A stretch of 64,000 nucleotides of DNA, taken from positions 216,462-280,461 of the forward strand of contig NZ_KQ948734.1 of assembly GCF_001514195.1 (NCBI RefSeq), read 5' to 3'. This DNA comes from Streptomyces griseorubiginosus. GTDB lineage: Bacteria > Actinomycetota > Actinomycetes > Streptomycetales > Streptomycetaceae. The notes beneath the pieces were generated by a model. The model did no database searches and was not told the DNA's origin. It was given only the letters and a program-made list of their open reading frames with translations. A program made the translations under genes and the position numbers. Every line of letters begins with the position of its first letter. Position 1 is the first letter of the stretch. Positions 1 to 7,420 of the stretch are shown here, in pieces.

Positions 1-878
1 AGCTTGCGCCGCTTGGACTGCACCTCGTTGGTGGCCACGCCGGAGGGCAGGGTGACGTCGACCTCGACACCGCATCCGGCGATCCGGATCGGACCCAGCA
101 TGGACGCGCCGGCGTCGCCCATCTCCTTGATGGCGGTGCGCATCGCGGGGATGCCGAGGTCCCGGAGTGCCTTGACGACGATGGACGGGGTGATCGGCTC
201 CCCTTCGCTGTTGCGGACGTTGGCGGGCATGACCCAGGCGGGGGCGGCTTGCTGCTTGCTGCCGACCGCCCACATGCCCAGCAGGGCGAACAGCGGCCCG
301 AGGATCATCGCGTAGGGCCACACGACTTGCACGATCTGGATCAGCAGGCCGATGAACTCGATCGTGGCGGCGAGGGGGGTGATGACGTCGGTGATGTCGT
401 GGTTGTTGATGGCCATGACGACCCCGAGGGCGACCAGGACGCCGATGCTCATGCCGACGCCGACCCCAACGCCCTTGGCGGCCTCGACCGGGGAGTGGAG
501 CAGGTCCATGCGGCGGCGGTGGCGGGCCTCGCGGAAGCGCTGAAGTCGCTCCTCCCACTCTTCGGCTACCTCGTAGTTGCCGGCGGCTTCCGCCGCGCGA
601 AGCATCCGTTCGTAGCGGGCACCGGTCTTGCCGTCCCAGGTGCGGCGGGCCACGATCCGGCCCCCGTTGACTGTGTAGATGCCGTGGCGGACCACAGCGC
701 GGGCGGTCGTGCGGGTGGTCTCGTGGGTGACGGCCGTTCGCATCGCGCGTCCGGAGCGCACCCACAGCGGGACGGGCTTGGCGGGGGCGGGGTCGGGGAC
801 CACGGTCAGGGTGGTCACGGACGCATCCTGATCAGGGGTTTCGGGGCTCTTGTGGAGGCTGACGACGTTCTCGGACAT
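1..878 (-). CDS. FtsK/SpoIIIE-like conjugal DNA translocase TraB/TraSA type, N-terminal part
   Basis: The gene runs leftward off the window, so only the first 292 codons are seen and the C-terminal motor is not. It starts with ATG at 878, with an AGGAG ribosome site about 11 bases upstream. The visible part has a basic N-terminus, a stretch RRHRRR-like near residue 110, and two hydrophobic membrane segments (roughly residues 125-150 and 160-190), followed by the start of a soluble domain. This matches the N-terminal membrane part of streptomycete transfer proteins, hexameric pumps that move double-stranded plasmid DNA between hyphae. The function is inferred from this architecture and from the flanking transfer genes; the Walker motifs needed for certainty lie outside the window. 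Confidence 0.7.
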   Translation of the reverse strand, partial: MSENVVSLHKSPETPDQDASVTTLTVVPDPAPAKPVPLWVRSGRAMRTAVTHETTRTTARAVVRHGIYTVNGGRIVARRTWDGKTGARYERMLRAAEAAGNYEVAEEWEERLQRFREARHRRRMDLLHSPVEAAKGVGVGVGMSIGVLVALGVVMAINNHDITDVITPLAATIEFIGLLIQIVQVVWPYAMILGPLFALLGMWAVGSKQQAAPAWVMPANVRNSEGEPITPSIVVKALRDLGIPAMRTAIKEMGDAGASMLGPIRIAGCGVEVDVTLPSGVATNEVQSKRRK

Positions 879-1026
879 GCTGAACGTGCTCCTGACTGCC
901 CTGAGTAGGGCGGGAGTTGAAGAAGGAAGTGCCGGGGCGGGCCGGGTCCGTGGCAGGGACGGCCCGCCCCGACAGCAGAGAGAGGCGCCGCTCGTCAGGC
1001 GGCGGGAAGGGCGCTGGTGGGCGTGG

Positions 1027-1344
1027 TCACCACCAGCCGGACGACTTCTTGGTGGCCTTGGCGCGGGCGTCCTCGGTGAGGATGCGCTGTTTCTCGCCGT
1101 GCAGGGCGGTCAGTTCCGCGTTCAGCCGGGTCTCAGCGGCGGAGCCGATGGAGTCCATCCGGTTCTCGGCACCGCTGGTGCTGCGGCCCTGGTGGATGCT
1201 GCGGGCGCCACGGGCCATGGCACGCGACATGGCCAGGCGTTCACGGCTGGTCAGCGGCCACCACTCGCCCTTGCGGACGGCTTCCAGCTTGTTCTGGGTC
1301 CGCCGGATTTCCTTGTCCAGGCGGCGGATCTCAGCTTTCGACAT
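1027..1344 (-). CDS. Small charged helical protein of the transfer operon
   Basis: A 105-residue protein starting at ATG 1344, two bases after the stop of the RRQRL gene, so it is co-transcribed. The sequence is rich in Arg, Lys and Glu with heptad-like spacing (MSKAEIRRLDKEIRR at the N-terminus), suggesting a helical or coiled-coil protein without membrane segments or a signal peptide. A longer in-frame ORF reaches 1743, but that extension overlaps the neighbouring gene and has atypical composition. I do not recognise a named family. Its place between the zinc protein and the translocase suggests an accessory role in transfer. Confidence 0.6.
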   Translation of the reverse strand: MSKAEIRRLDKEIRRTQNKLEAVRKGEWWPLTSRERLAMSRAMARGARSIHQGRSTSGAENRMDSIGSAAETRLNAELTALHGEKQRILTEDARAKATKKSSGWW

Positions 1345-1346
1345 GG

Positions 1347-1694
1347 TCAAGCACTCCTGAGGGGAGGGGAGTTGTCGGGGAAGGCGCAGGGCACGCACAT
1401 GCCGAGCGTGGGCGGGATGACGTATCCGGCATCCCGTCGGCACTCGGGGCAGGTGCGGCGCGCGGTGTTGGCCTTGTCCAGGGCCGCCCACCGTGCCGGG
1501 GTCATCGGGCGGACTGGTTTGGCCTGGTCGATGCGGTAGAGGTAAGCGATGAGCGGGCCCCGGCGGCGGCGCGGCCGTTCGAGCTGGGCGGCCACGTCCT
1601 GACCGCCGGGGCGCAAGTTGAGCGCGCGGAGTTGGCGGCGGGTGGCGTAGCCGTCCGGGGCCAGGCGCCACCGGAACACCGGGAGCGTGCCCAT
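1347..1694 (-). CDS. RRQRL-motif zinc-binding protein
   Basis: A 115-residue protein with the segment ATRRQLRALNLRPGGQDV (residues 17-34), the hallmark of the RRQRL-motif proteins common in Streptomyces integrative elements. A C-terminal zinc site is formed by CPEC and CVPC pairs (around residues 82-102). The start ATG at 1694 overlaps the stop of the upstream gene (TGATG arrangement), indicating translational coupling. The role is not established experimentally as far as I know; constant presence in transfer operons suggests a function in conjugation or element maintenance. Confidence 0.75.
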   Translation of the reverse strand: MGTLPVFRWRLAPDGYATRRQLRALNLRPGGQDVAAQLERPRRRRGPLIAYLYRIDQAKPVRPMTPARWAALDKANTARRTCPECRRDAGYVIPPTLGMCVPCAFPDNSPPLRSA

Positions 1695-2812
1695 CAGGAC
1701 GTCGTGACGGCGGTGGCGGCGCGTTCGGCGAGCAGGGCGTCACGCAGCTTGCGGGCGTTGGCCGGCGAGGTGTGGATTGCGCGGCGGATGCCCTCAGCGG
1801 TCACCTTCGCATCCGCCCAACCTTCCGTCGCCGACCGTGCCTGATCGAGCAACTGAGCAGGGGTGCGTCGGGGTCGGGGTGATCGGGCAGCGTCGGGAAC
1901 CCGGCCGGTCACCCCCCGCGGCGCGCTCGATCCCGCCGCCATGCTCCGCCCCTGCGGCGCCGCGATCGGCGGCGGGGTGGGGGCGGGGATGGCGGGCATC
2001 GGCTTGAGCGGAAGAATCGACTTGCCCGCATCGATCGCGACCGGTTCCGGTACCGGGAGCCGGGTCAGTGTCACGGCCGGGGCGGGGGTCGATTCCCCCA
2101 GGTCAGCCGTAGACCGTTTCCTCATAGTCTCGGTGGATTCCTCCGCATTCGCGGAGGTGGTGAGCGCGAGGGGTGTGGAGGTGCCGAACATCGACGCGAG
2201 GGCGGCATCGGCGCCCTCGGTGACCCGATCGCGCTGGACATCGAGCAGCCTCGATCCCAGGGCGGTGTCACCGACGCCGATCCGGCGGGCAAGGCGCCAC
2301 GACTTGCGCTCCGAGAACTTCCTGACCCACTCGGTCGGGTGTTGAGCGGCGCGGGCGCGGTGGTAGGCGAGAGCCTGTACGAGGTCGGCGGTGTGCCGCT
2401 CGTGCTCCGCGTCGCGGCCGTCGGTGTGCACCACGATCCGGCGGGCGAGAAAGGCCATGCCTTCCGCGGAGACGGACATGCCCATCGGGGTCAGGGCGTA
2501 GATGACGGTGCGGGCCGGGTCGGGTGCGGCCATAGCGCCCATGACGGATGCGGCGGCGGGCAGCGCCCATAGGCCCATCCGTACGACGCGCGGTGAGGAC
2601 TGCCCGAGCATGGTCAGTCCGAGCAGGACCAGGGCGAGCACGGCGGTGGCGCCCTCGCCGGCGGCGAGGGCGCCTAGGGCGGTGCCGCGTCCGTAGGCGT
2701 GGCCGATGTTGCTGTAGGTGCCGATACCGCCGATCACGCCCGTGGCGAGCATCGGCACGAACGCGGCCGTCAGCACACCGATCTGAATACGCGTCAGCTC
2801 GGTCCGGTTCAC
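1694..2812 (-). CDS. Spd-like transfer/spread membrane protein
   Basis: A 372-residue protein starting at GTG 2812, where GTGA overlaps the stop of the preceding gene. The open frame extends upstream to 2995, but that extension is Arg/Pro/His-rich and lies over the neighbouring gene. The N-terminal 130 residues hold about four hydrophobic segments (IQIGVLTAAFVPMLATGVIG, then TAVLALVLLGLTML, and others). The middle is soluble and charged, with FSERKSWRLARRIGVGD. The C-terminal part is a Pro/Ala-rich linker ending in a helix-turn-helix-like region. This is the architecture of streptomycete SpdB2-type proteins, which act in intramycelial spread of conjugative elements. The family assignment is inferred from architecture and context. 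Confidence 0.65.
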   Translation of the reverse strand: MNRTELTRIQIGVLTAAFVPMLATGVIGGIGTYSNIGHAYGRGTALGALAAGEGATAVLALVLLGLTMLGQSSPRVVRMGLWALPAAASVMGAMAAPDPARTVIYALTPMGMSVSAEGMAFLARRIVVHTDGRDAEHERHTADLVQALAYHRARAAQHPTEWVRKFSERKSWRLARRIGVGDTALGSRLLDVQRDRVTEGADAALASMFGTSTPLALTTSANAEESTETMRKRSTADLGESTPAPAVTLTRLPVPEPVAIDAGKSILPLKPMPAIPAPTPPPIAAPQGRSMAAGSSAPRGVTGRVPDAARSPRPRRTPAQLLDQARSATEGWADAKVTAEGIRRAIHTSPANARKLRDALLAERAATAVTTS

Positions 2813-3255
2813 AGCGCACCCCCCGCGGTGAGCAGGAGGGCGAGGATGAGCAGGGCGCCGGCGGTCAGGGTGAGGTCGACCGCACGGCGCAGTCCGGTGA
2901 ACTTGACCACCGCGAGTCGGGACAGGCCCGCCACGTCGGCGGCCAGATCTCGCGTAACGGCGTCGGTGATCTGCTCGGGGGTCAGGGTGGCCCACAGCGG
3001 GAAGCCATGACGGCCGGACAGGTTGGGGCGCACCGAGCGCAGCAGCAGGCCGGCCGCCGCGACCAGCAGGGCCGTGCCGAGTCCACCCACGATCACGGCG
3101 GGCAGGGTCAGGGGCAGGTCACGGGCGATCGTCCACGCGCCGGCGAGCACCGCGCCGACGAACGCCAACAAGAGCGCGACCTTGTTGTCGGTCCGCGCGA
3201 TCTCCGCCTTCACCTCAGCGTGCGCGGCCGTCAGCTTCGGGTCGGTGGTGCTCAT
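2809..3255 (-). CDS. Membrane protein resembling Pycsar effectors (DUF5706-like)
   Basis: A 148-residue protein starting at ATG 3255, overlapping the stop of the DUF6284 gene (ATGA). The order is a helix with EIARTDNKVALLLAFVGAVL, two N-terminal membrane segments (about residues 24-42 and 50-73), a cytoplasmic stretch with RPNLSGRHGFPLWATL, a helix LSRLAVVKFTGLRRAVDL, and a third C-terminal membrane segment. This resembles PycTM-type effectors of cyclic-pyrimidine (Pycsar) immunity. No nucleotide cyclase gene is adjacent. It sits inside the transfer operon, so it may be a spread protein or an entry-control protein using the same fold. The similarity is judged by eye. Confidence 0.6.
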   Translation of the reverse strand: MSTTDPKLTAAHAEVKAEIARTDNKVALLLAFVGAVLAGAWTIARDLPLTLPAVIVGGLGTALLVAAAGLLLRSVRPNLSGRHGFPLWATLTPEQITDAVTRDLAADVAGLSRLAVVKFTGLRRAVDLTLTAGALLILALLLTAGGAL

Positions 3256-3521
3256 GCGCCGATCTCCGGAAGCGTGACGCTGGCGATGCAGTTGGCCAGG
3301 GTCCGACGCTCGTTCAACACGCGGTTGCGGGCGCGGCGGATGCGGCGGGTGTCCAGCTCGGTCGGGGTGCGGTCCAGGGTGATGATGTGTGCGTCGAGCA
3401 GGTCGACCTCCGCCAGGATCAGCGGCATCTCCTGCTCGATGGCGTCTAGCTCCGCGGCCGTCGGCTCGATGAAGTCGGCGAAGGCGGTAACAGCGTCCTG
3501 AACAGTGACGATGTCCTTCAT
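3252..3521 (-). CDS. DUF6284 family protein
   Basis: An 89-residue soluble helical protein and the first gene of the leftward transfer operon. ATG 3521 was chosen because it has an AGAGGA ribosome site about ten bases upstream; the in-frame extension to 3656 is Arg/Pro-rich and covers the hairpin region. Features are an acidic first half (FIEPTAAELDAIEQEMPLI) and a basic second half (RRIRRARNRVLNERRTLAN). It matches what I remember of DUF6284 proteins, which are confined to streptomycete mobile elements and have no assigned function. Confidence 0.65.
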   Translation of the reverse strand: MKDIVTVQDAVTAFADFIEPTAAELDAIEQEMPLILAEVDLLDAHIITLDRTPTELDTRRIRRARNRVLNERRTLANCIASVTLPEIGA

Positions 3522-3561
3522 TGGGTCGTGTTGTCCTCTCACAGGGTGAACGGCCCGAATA

Positions 3562-3648
3562 GCGGTCCCGGGTCTAGCCACCCGGGACCGCGCCGTTGAA
3601 GTCGGAACATCCGGCTCCCCTCGGCGCCGCTCGTTCGAGACGAGCGGC
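3562..3648. repeat. Two perfect inverted repeats upstream of the transfer operon
   Basis: The first has 12-bp arms (3562-3573 and 3580-3591, core GGTCCCGGGT / ACCCGGGACC) with a 6-base loop. The second has 9-bp arms GCCGCTCGT / ACGAGCGGC (3626-3634 and 3640-3648) with a 5-base loop. Both lie in the untranslated leader of the leftward DUF6284-to-tra operon. They could be transcript attenuators or repressor sites. Apart from these and the operator repeats at 3931-3978, the 487-base gap 3522-4008 shows no convincing gene. Confidence 0.55.
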
Positions 3649-3930
3649 GGAGGCAACCGGCCGCAGGTGTTGAGCTGCGGAAAGGTCGGATTGCGCTGTA
3701 CTCGTACGTCGGGACGGGACCCGCGTACGCCGCCCTCTTGCTCGCAGAGGTAGGGCGGTCTTCCTCATCAGCTCTCTTTTGAGTTCTCAAGCTGCTGTCG
3801 CTTCCTTCGAGCCCGTCTCACGGAGCCCTCCGGGCGTTGACGCAACCCTCGGTTCCCACCCGATTTGGCCGTAGGTGTGCCGAGGTTCAGCGACCGCCGC
3901 TCCCCGAGGGGACCGGCGGGCACATCCCTA

Positions 3931-3978
3931 AGGTTCCCTAGGGTTCCCTGTGGTGTCAAGCAGTAAGGTAGGGAACCT
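3931..3978. promoter_or_regulatory. Probable GntR operator cluster in the divergent promoter
   Basis: The half-site AGGTTCCCT occurs at 3931-3939, nearly again (GGGTTCCCT) at 3941-3949, and as its exact reverse complement AGGGAACCT at 3970-3978. The cluster lies 31-78 bases before the GntR-family start codon and between the divergent regulator and transfer operons. This is the expected position for autoregulation and for repression of transfer, as KorSA does in pSAM2. Binding by this regulator is inferred. Confidence 0.55.
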
Positions 3979-4008
3979 CAGGGAAGTGACGAAAAGGAGC
4001 AGGCGGAC

Positions 4009-4767
4009 ATGGCAGGTCAGGCCGACAATCGGGCGCCGTACGCGAAGATTGCCGCCCACTACACGGAGCTGATTACGTCCGGTCAGCTAGAGCCGGGCAC
4101 CCTCTTGCCGAGCATCAAGAACCTCTCGGAAGAGTGGAAAGTGAGCACCGCGACAGCCGAGAAGGCCCTGCGCAAGCTGCGCAACGAGGGGCTTGTGCGG
4201 GGGATCCACGGGATCGGGACGGAGGTCCTGGACCAGCCCGCTCCGATGTCCTCGGGGTCTCAGCGCCAGGACCGTGGGCGCCGTACTGGATCTAGTTGGG
4301 GCGCAGGCGAAAGGTCGGACTCGCATCAGGCGGCCGTAGTCCCCGCGCCGGCCGACGTGGCCCAAGCGCTGGATATTCAGCCTGGCTCCGACGTGATCCG
4401 GCGAAGCCGGGTCTACCGCGACCGGCACGGCATCGTGGCCCACAGCACGTCATGGATCCCAATTCGGTACGGGAAGCTCATCCCACAGCTCGCGGAGAGC
4501 GAGCGTCTGATCGGAGGGACATCACTCCAACTCATCGCGCAGGTGACAGGCCACCCGATCAGCCACCGAATCGACTCCGCCTCCGCGAGCCTGCTCACGC
4601 CCGAGTACGCCCGCCTCTTGGAGCTGGACCCCGAAAACCCGCCGTCGGAGCCAGTGGTCGTGATGACGGCGAAGTTCGTCGACACCGAGGGCAGCATCGT
4701 GGAGTACGGCGTGGACCTTGGGGGACCTGGCCGTACATGGCGTACAGAGTCAGAGGTCTCGCCGTGA
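4009..4767 (+). CDS. GntR-family regulator with UTRA domain, KorSA-like
   Basis: A 252-residue repressor. The N-terminal winged helix (about residues 9-75) contains YAKIAAHYTELITSGQLEPG and the recognition region WKVSTATAEKALRKLRNEGL. A short variable linker follows, then a UTRA ligand-binding domain (about 105-245) with PGSDVIRRSRVYRDRHG and PPSEPVVVMTAKFVDTEG. The AGGAG at 3995-3999 supports ATG 4009. It is transcribed away from the transfer operon and has repeated half-sites in its own promoter, the arrangement of KorSA-type repressors that hold conjugation genes silent. The stop overlaps the next gene. Confidence 0.85.
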   Translation: MAGQADNRAPYAKIAAHYTELITSGQLEPGTLLPSIKNLSEEWKVSTATAEKALRKLRNEGLVRGIHGIGTEVLDQPAPMSSGSQRQDRGRRTGSSWGAGERSDSHQAAVVPAPADVAQALDIQPGSDVIRRSRVYRDRHGIVAHSTSWIPIRYGKLIPQLAESERLIGGTSLQLIAQVTGHPISHRIDSASASLLTPEYARLLELDPENPPSEPVVVMTAKFVDTEGSIVEYGVDLGGPGRTWRTESEVSP

Positions 4768-5453
4768 AGGCCCTAGATGACACGCTGGCGAGCGTGCTCG
4801 AAGATCGACTGGGGGACCTGCTCGCCGCCCGTAGAGCTGGCACAATCACGCCCGAAGCCGAAGCGGAGATGGCCGCCATCTCCCAGACCATGGTGAGACC
4901 GATGTCACCACGTTCACCGTTCTGCGTCCTGATGGCCGGGCTCCCAGGGTCCGGTAAGACCACCCTCTCCCGGGTTCTCACCGCGCGCGGCTTCGTACGG
5001 TTGTGTCCGGACGAGGAGATGTACCGCCGGCACGGTGTCTACGGGGTCGACTTTCCTCGAGGGATCTTCCCAACCCTTGAGCGCCCGGTGTTGGAGGACG
5101 TGGCGGTCCAGCTCACGGAGCACCTGAAGTCCGGGCATGACGTCGTCGTTGACCACGGCTTTTGGACCCCGAAGGATCGTGCTCACTGGCGAGCCATTGC
5201 CACCCAGGCTGGGGCCACTCCGGTGCTTGTCTACCTTTCGGCCAGCCATGAGCAACTTTGGTCGAGGGTCAGCAAGCGCAATGAGTTCCATGAAGACGAC
5301 CCAAACTCGATTTACTTTTCTGAGAGCGACCTTCAGCGATACCGTGCTCGATTCATCGCCCCTCAGGCTGACGAACCACCGCACCTATTGTATGACGGCG
5401 ACCCTGCCGTTGTGATTGCTGCTCTAGAAAAAGCTGAATTTGACTTGGGCTGA
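4764..5453 (+). CDS. P-loop AAA-type kinase (zeta-toxin/APH-like fold)
   Basis: A 229-residue protein from GTG 4764, whose GTGA overlaps the regulator's stop; ATG 4737, nine codons upstream, is an alternative. Walker A is GLPGSGKTT (residues 59-67) after a helical N-terminus. It is followed by RLCPDEEMYRRHGVYG, the segment HDVVVDHGFWTPKDRAHWRA and a C-terminal lid with ESDLQRYRARF. This layout belongs to small ATP-dependent kinases of the AAA_33/zeta-toxin type, which phosphorylate small molecules or nucleotide sugars; the substrate cannot be read from sequence. Coupling to the GntR gene suggests regulation with it. It could be a toxin-like or defence-linked kinase. Confidence 0.7.
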   Translation: MKALDDTLASVLEDRLGDLLAARRAGTITPEAEAEMAAISQTMVRPMSPRSPFCVLMAGLPGSGKTTLSRVLTARGFVRLCPDEEMYRRHGVYGVDFPRGIFPTLERPVLEDVAVQLTEHLKSGHDVVVDHGFWTPKDRAHWRAIATQAGATPVLVYLSASHEQLWSRVSKRNEFHEDDPNSIYFSESDLQRYRARFIAPQADEPPHLLYDGDPAVVIAALEKAEFDLG

Positions 5454-5476
5454 CATCGAAAACGTGAGGAGCCGTG

Positions 5477-7219
5477 ATGGCAGATAGTGCGCCAGCGGGG
5501 AATGCTGAAAATTTCTCGATCAATGTGCCTTCCGTGAAGCTCTTTAGTGGCGATACAGTCACTCTCCCTGCGGCAGGCGTAACTGCCATCGTTGGGCCTA
5601 ACAATTCAGGAAAGTCGACATTTATTCGCGAGATGTCGACCCATATCAGGTATGGTCAGGCTAACGCTGGCAATCACGGCACCTCGCACGTGGTCGAAAG
5701 TGTACCCTTGGAATGGTCCGGGACTAGAGAGGATATTGAAGCACGGATTTTGCAAAGCGCCAAAAGGGTGAACACTGGCGGGCAAGGCCACTTCGTCCGA
5801 CCTGGCGCACAGGTGCATGTAAATTCCATCGACTGGCGCTTCTCGGATTCTGCCATTAGTAATGGACTCCAAGAGATGTATGACCTGCTTGTATTCTTTG
5901 GGGATGCATGGCAGCGGATCAACGGTGCGAGTTCCGTCGAAATGCGGGATATTTTTGATGATCCAGCGGTGTCGCCTCTTCATGTGTTGCAGGATCGTGG
6001 TGATCTATTTTCTGAACTGTGCAATATTTCTATGGAGGTGTTCGGTCAGACGCTCACCCTTGACCGGCTAAGTAGGCAGGTCAATCTGAGGGTTGGCGAG
6101 CCCGGAATTCCTGCACCGGCAGTAGATAACATCGATCCCGGATATCGGGATGCCTTGTCGAAGTTGCCCATGTTGATGGAGCAAGGGGATGGGATGAAGA
6201 GCCTAATTGGGCTCCTTGTCTCGTTGGTTACCTCTGCGTACCCAATTGTTTTCATCGACGAGCCTGAGGCATTCCTGCATCCCCCGCAGGCAATTGCTTT
6301 GGGGAGGATCCTAGGCGAACAGGCAAGGGTGAAAAATACCCAAATTGTTCTGGCTACTCATGACCGGAATCTACTCTCGGGGCTTCTCCAGTCGGAGGTG
6401 GATGTATCGATCGTACGCTTGGAGAGGCGAGGTGACGATGGGACGCGGGCTCATCAGTTGAATGTTGGTGACCTGAGAGAAATTTGGAATGATCCGGTTC
6501 TGCGATACTCGAATGTGCTAGACGGGCTGTTTCATAAGGCGGTCGTATTGGCGGAGGCGGAACGTGATTGCACGTTCTATGCTTCCGCCCTTGAGTATTA
6601 TGAGCCAAAGGACTCTCTCTCCATCCTTCCCGGGGACGTTCTATTCGTGCCAAGTGGAGGGAAGGATGGGTTCCCGCGCCTGGTGAAAGTGCTGCGCTCC
6701 GTCAGTGTTCCCGTTGTAGTGAGCCCTGATCTCGACATCCTGAATGATCGGGGGAAGGTTCGAATTCTTGTTGAGTCCATGGGGAAAGACTGGTCGGAGT
6801 TTCAGCAGGATTATGACAGGGCAACAGCGGAATTTAGACAGCCGCGTGAAGTCGTCACCGTGGGAAATGTTCTTGCTGCTTTGAATGGCGTATTCACCTC
6901 TAGGCAAGGGGAAACATTCACTGCGGGAGTTCGTCAAGAGTTCATGGCGCAGCTTAGAAGTAGGGGGAATCCTTGGTCCGCCTTGAAGGAATTCGGGGAG
7001 TTGGCTTTCCGTGGTGATCCGGTCGCAGCTCAAAGACTTCTGGGTAATCTTGAAGAGGCCGGCATCGTCCCTGTGAGGGTCGGTGAACTGGAGCGATTCG
7101 CTCCCAACCTTGGTGTGGCCAAGGGGGCAGCGTGGTTGCCAGCAGCCATTACGGCTGGATGCCACAAGGAGGACCCTGCCCGGAGGCATGTAGCTGCTCT
7201 GTTGAAGGCAGCCACGTAG
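5477..7219 (+). CDS. OLD-family nuclease-like protein: AAA ATPase with TOPRIM domain
   Basis: A 580-residue protein from ATG 5477; GAGGAG at 5466-5471 fits this start, and a GTG directly before it is possible. It has ABC-type Walker A GPNNSGKST (residues 40-48), Walker B IVFIDEPEAFLHP (near 256-268) and an H-loop LATHD. The C-terminal part is TOPRIM-like, with the acidic motif VLAEAERDCTFY and the Asp pair SPDLDIL. OLD-family members cut or nick DNA and serve in phage defence (P2 Old, GajA, AriA of PARIS). The gene is clearly AT-richer than its surroundings and uses A/T-ending codons, indicating recent acquisition. No obvious partner such as GajB follows it, so it is either a single-gene system or works with the upstream kinase. 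Confidence 0.8.
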   Translation: MADSAPAGNAENFSINVPSVKLFSGDTVTLPAAGVTAIVGPNNSGKSTFIREMSTHIRYGQANAGNHGTSHVVESVPLEWSGTREDIEARILQSAKRVNTGGQGHFVRPGAQVHVNSIDWRFSDSAISNGLQEMYDLLVFFGDAWQRINGASSVEMRDIFDDPAVSPLHVLQDRGDLFSELCNISMEVFGQTLTLDRLSRQVNLRVGEPGIPAPAVDNIDPGYRDALSKLPMLMEQGDGMKSLIGLLVSLVTSAYPIVFIDEPEAFLHPPQAIALGRILGEQARVKNTQIVLATHDRNLLSGLLQSEVDVSIVRLERRGDDGTRAHQLNVGDLREIWNDPVLRYSNVLDGLFHKAVVLAEAERDCTFYASALEYYEPKDSLSILPGDVLFVPSGGKDGFPRLVKVLRSVSVPVVVSPDLDILNDRGKVRILVESMGKDWSEFQQDYDRATAEFRQPREVVTVGNVLAALNGVFTSRQGETFTAGVRQEFMAQLRSRGNPWSALKEFGELAFRGDPVAAQRLLGNLEEAGIVPVRVGELERFAPNLGVAKGAAWLPAAITAGCHKEDPARRHVAALLKAAT

Positions 7220-7318
7220 GCGCCACGCCTCCTTCTCTTGGCTCGAACGATCCGAGCTCGAATCCTCGCAACCAAACTGCGGCCAGGTCGGTACTTCACC
7301 ACTGCTGGATGAGAGAAA

Positions 7319-7351
7319 ATTGCAATGCAATCCTGTATTGCAATGCAATCC
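7319..7351. repeat. 15-bp direct repeat pair with internal palindrome
   Basis: ATTGCAATGCAATCC occurs at 7319-7333 and again at 7337-7351, separated by TGT (period 18). Each copy contains the palindrome ATTGCAAT. The pair lies in the 200-base AT-rich gap between the OLD-like gene and the convergent restriction gene. It could be a protein-binding iteron or the scar of cargo insertion. Confidence 0.6.
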
Positions 7352-7378
7352 ACACCGACCTTAACAGTCATTGTTTTG

Positions 7379-7415
7379 CCGTGCCGGCGTTTACTCTACG
7401 AGGACGCCGGCACGG
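7379..7415. terminator. Bidirectional hairpin terminator between convergent genes
   Basis: Perfect 12-bp arms, CCGTGCCGGCGT at 7379-7390 and its complement at 7404-7415, enclose a 13-base loop. It lies between the ends of the OLD-like gene and the restriction gene, with no U-run on either side, which is usual for Streptomyces. Confidence 0.6.
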
Positions 7416-7420
7416 GTGAG

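Noticed and set aside
1..3521. Prophage rather than conjugative element
   Set aside because: No capsid, tail, portal or terminase genes; the RRQRL, Spd-like and FtsK-like genes are conjugation markers.
3768..3959. Small minus-strand ORF in the divergent promoter
   Set aside because: It covers the operator repeats, has no ribosome site and has a low-complexity composition.
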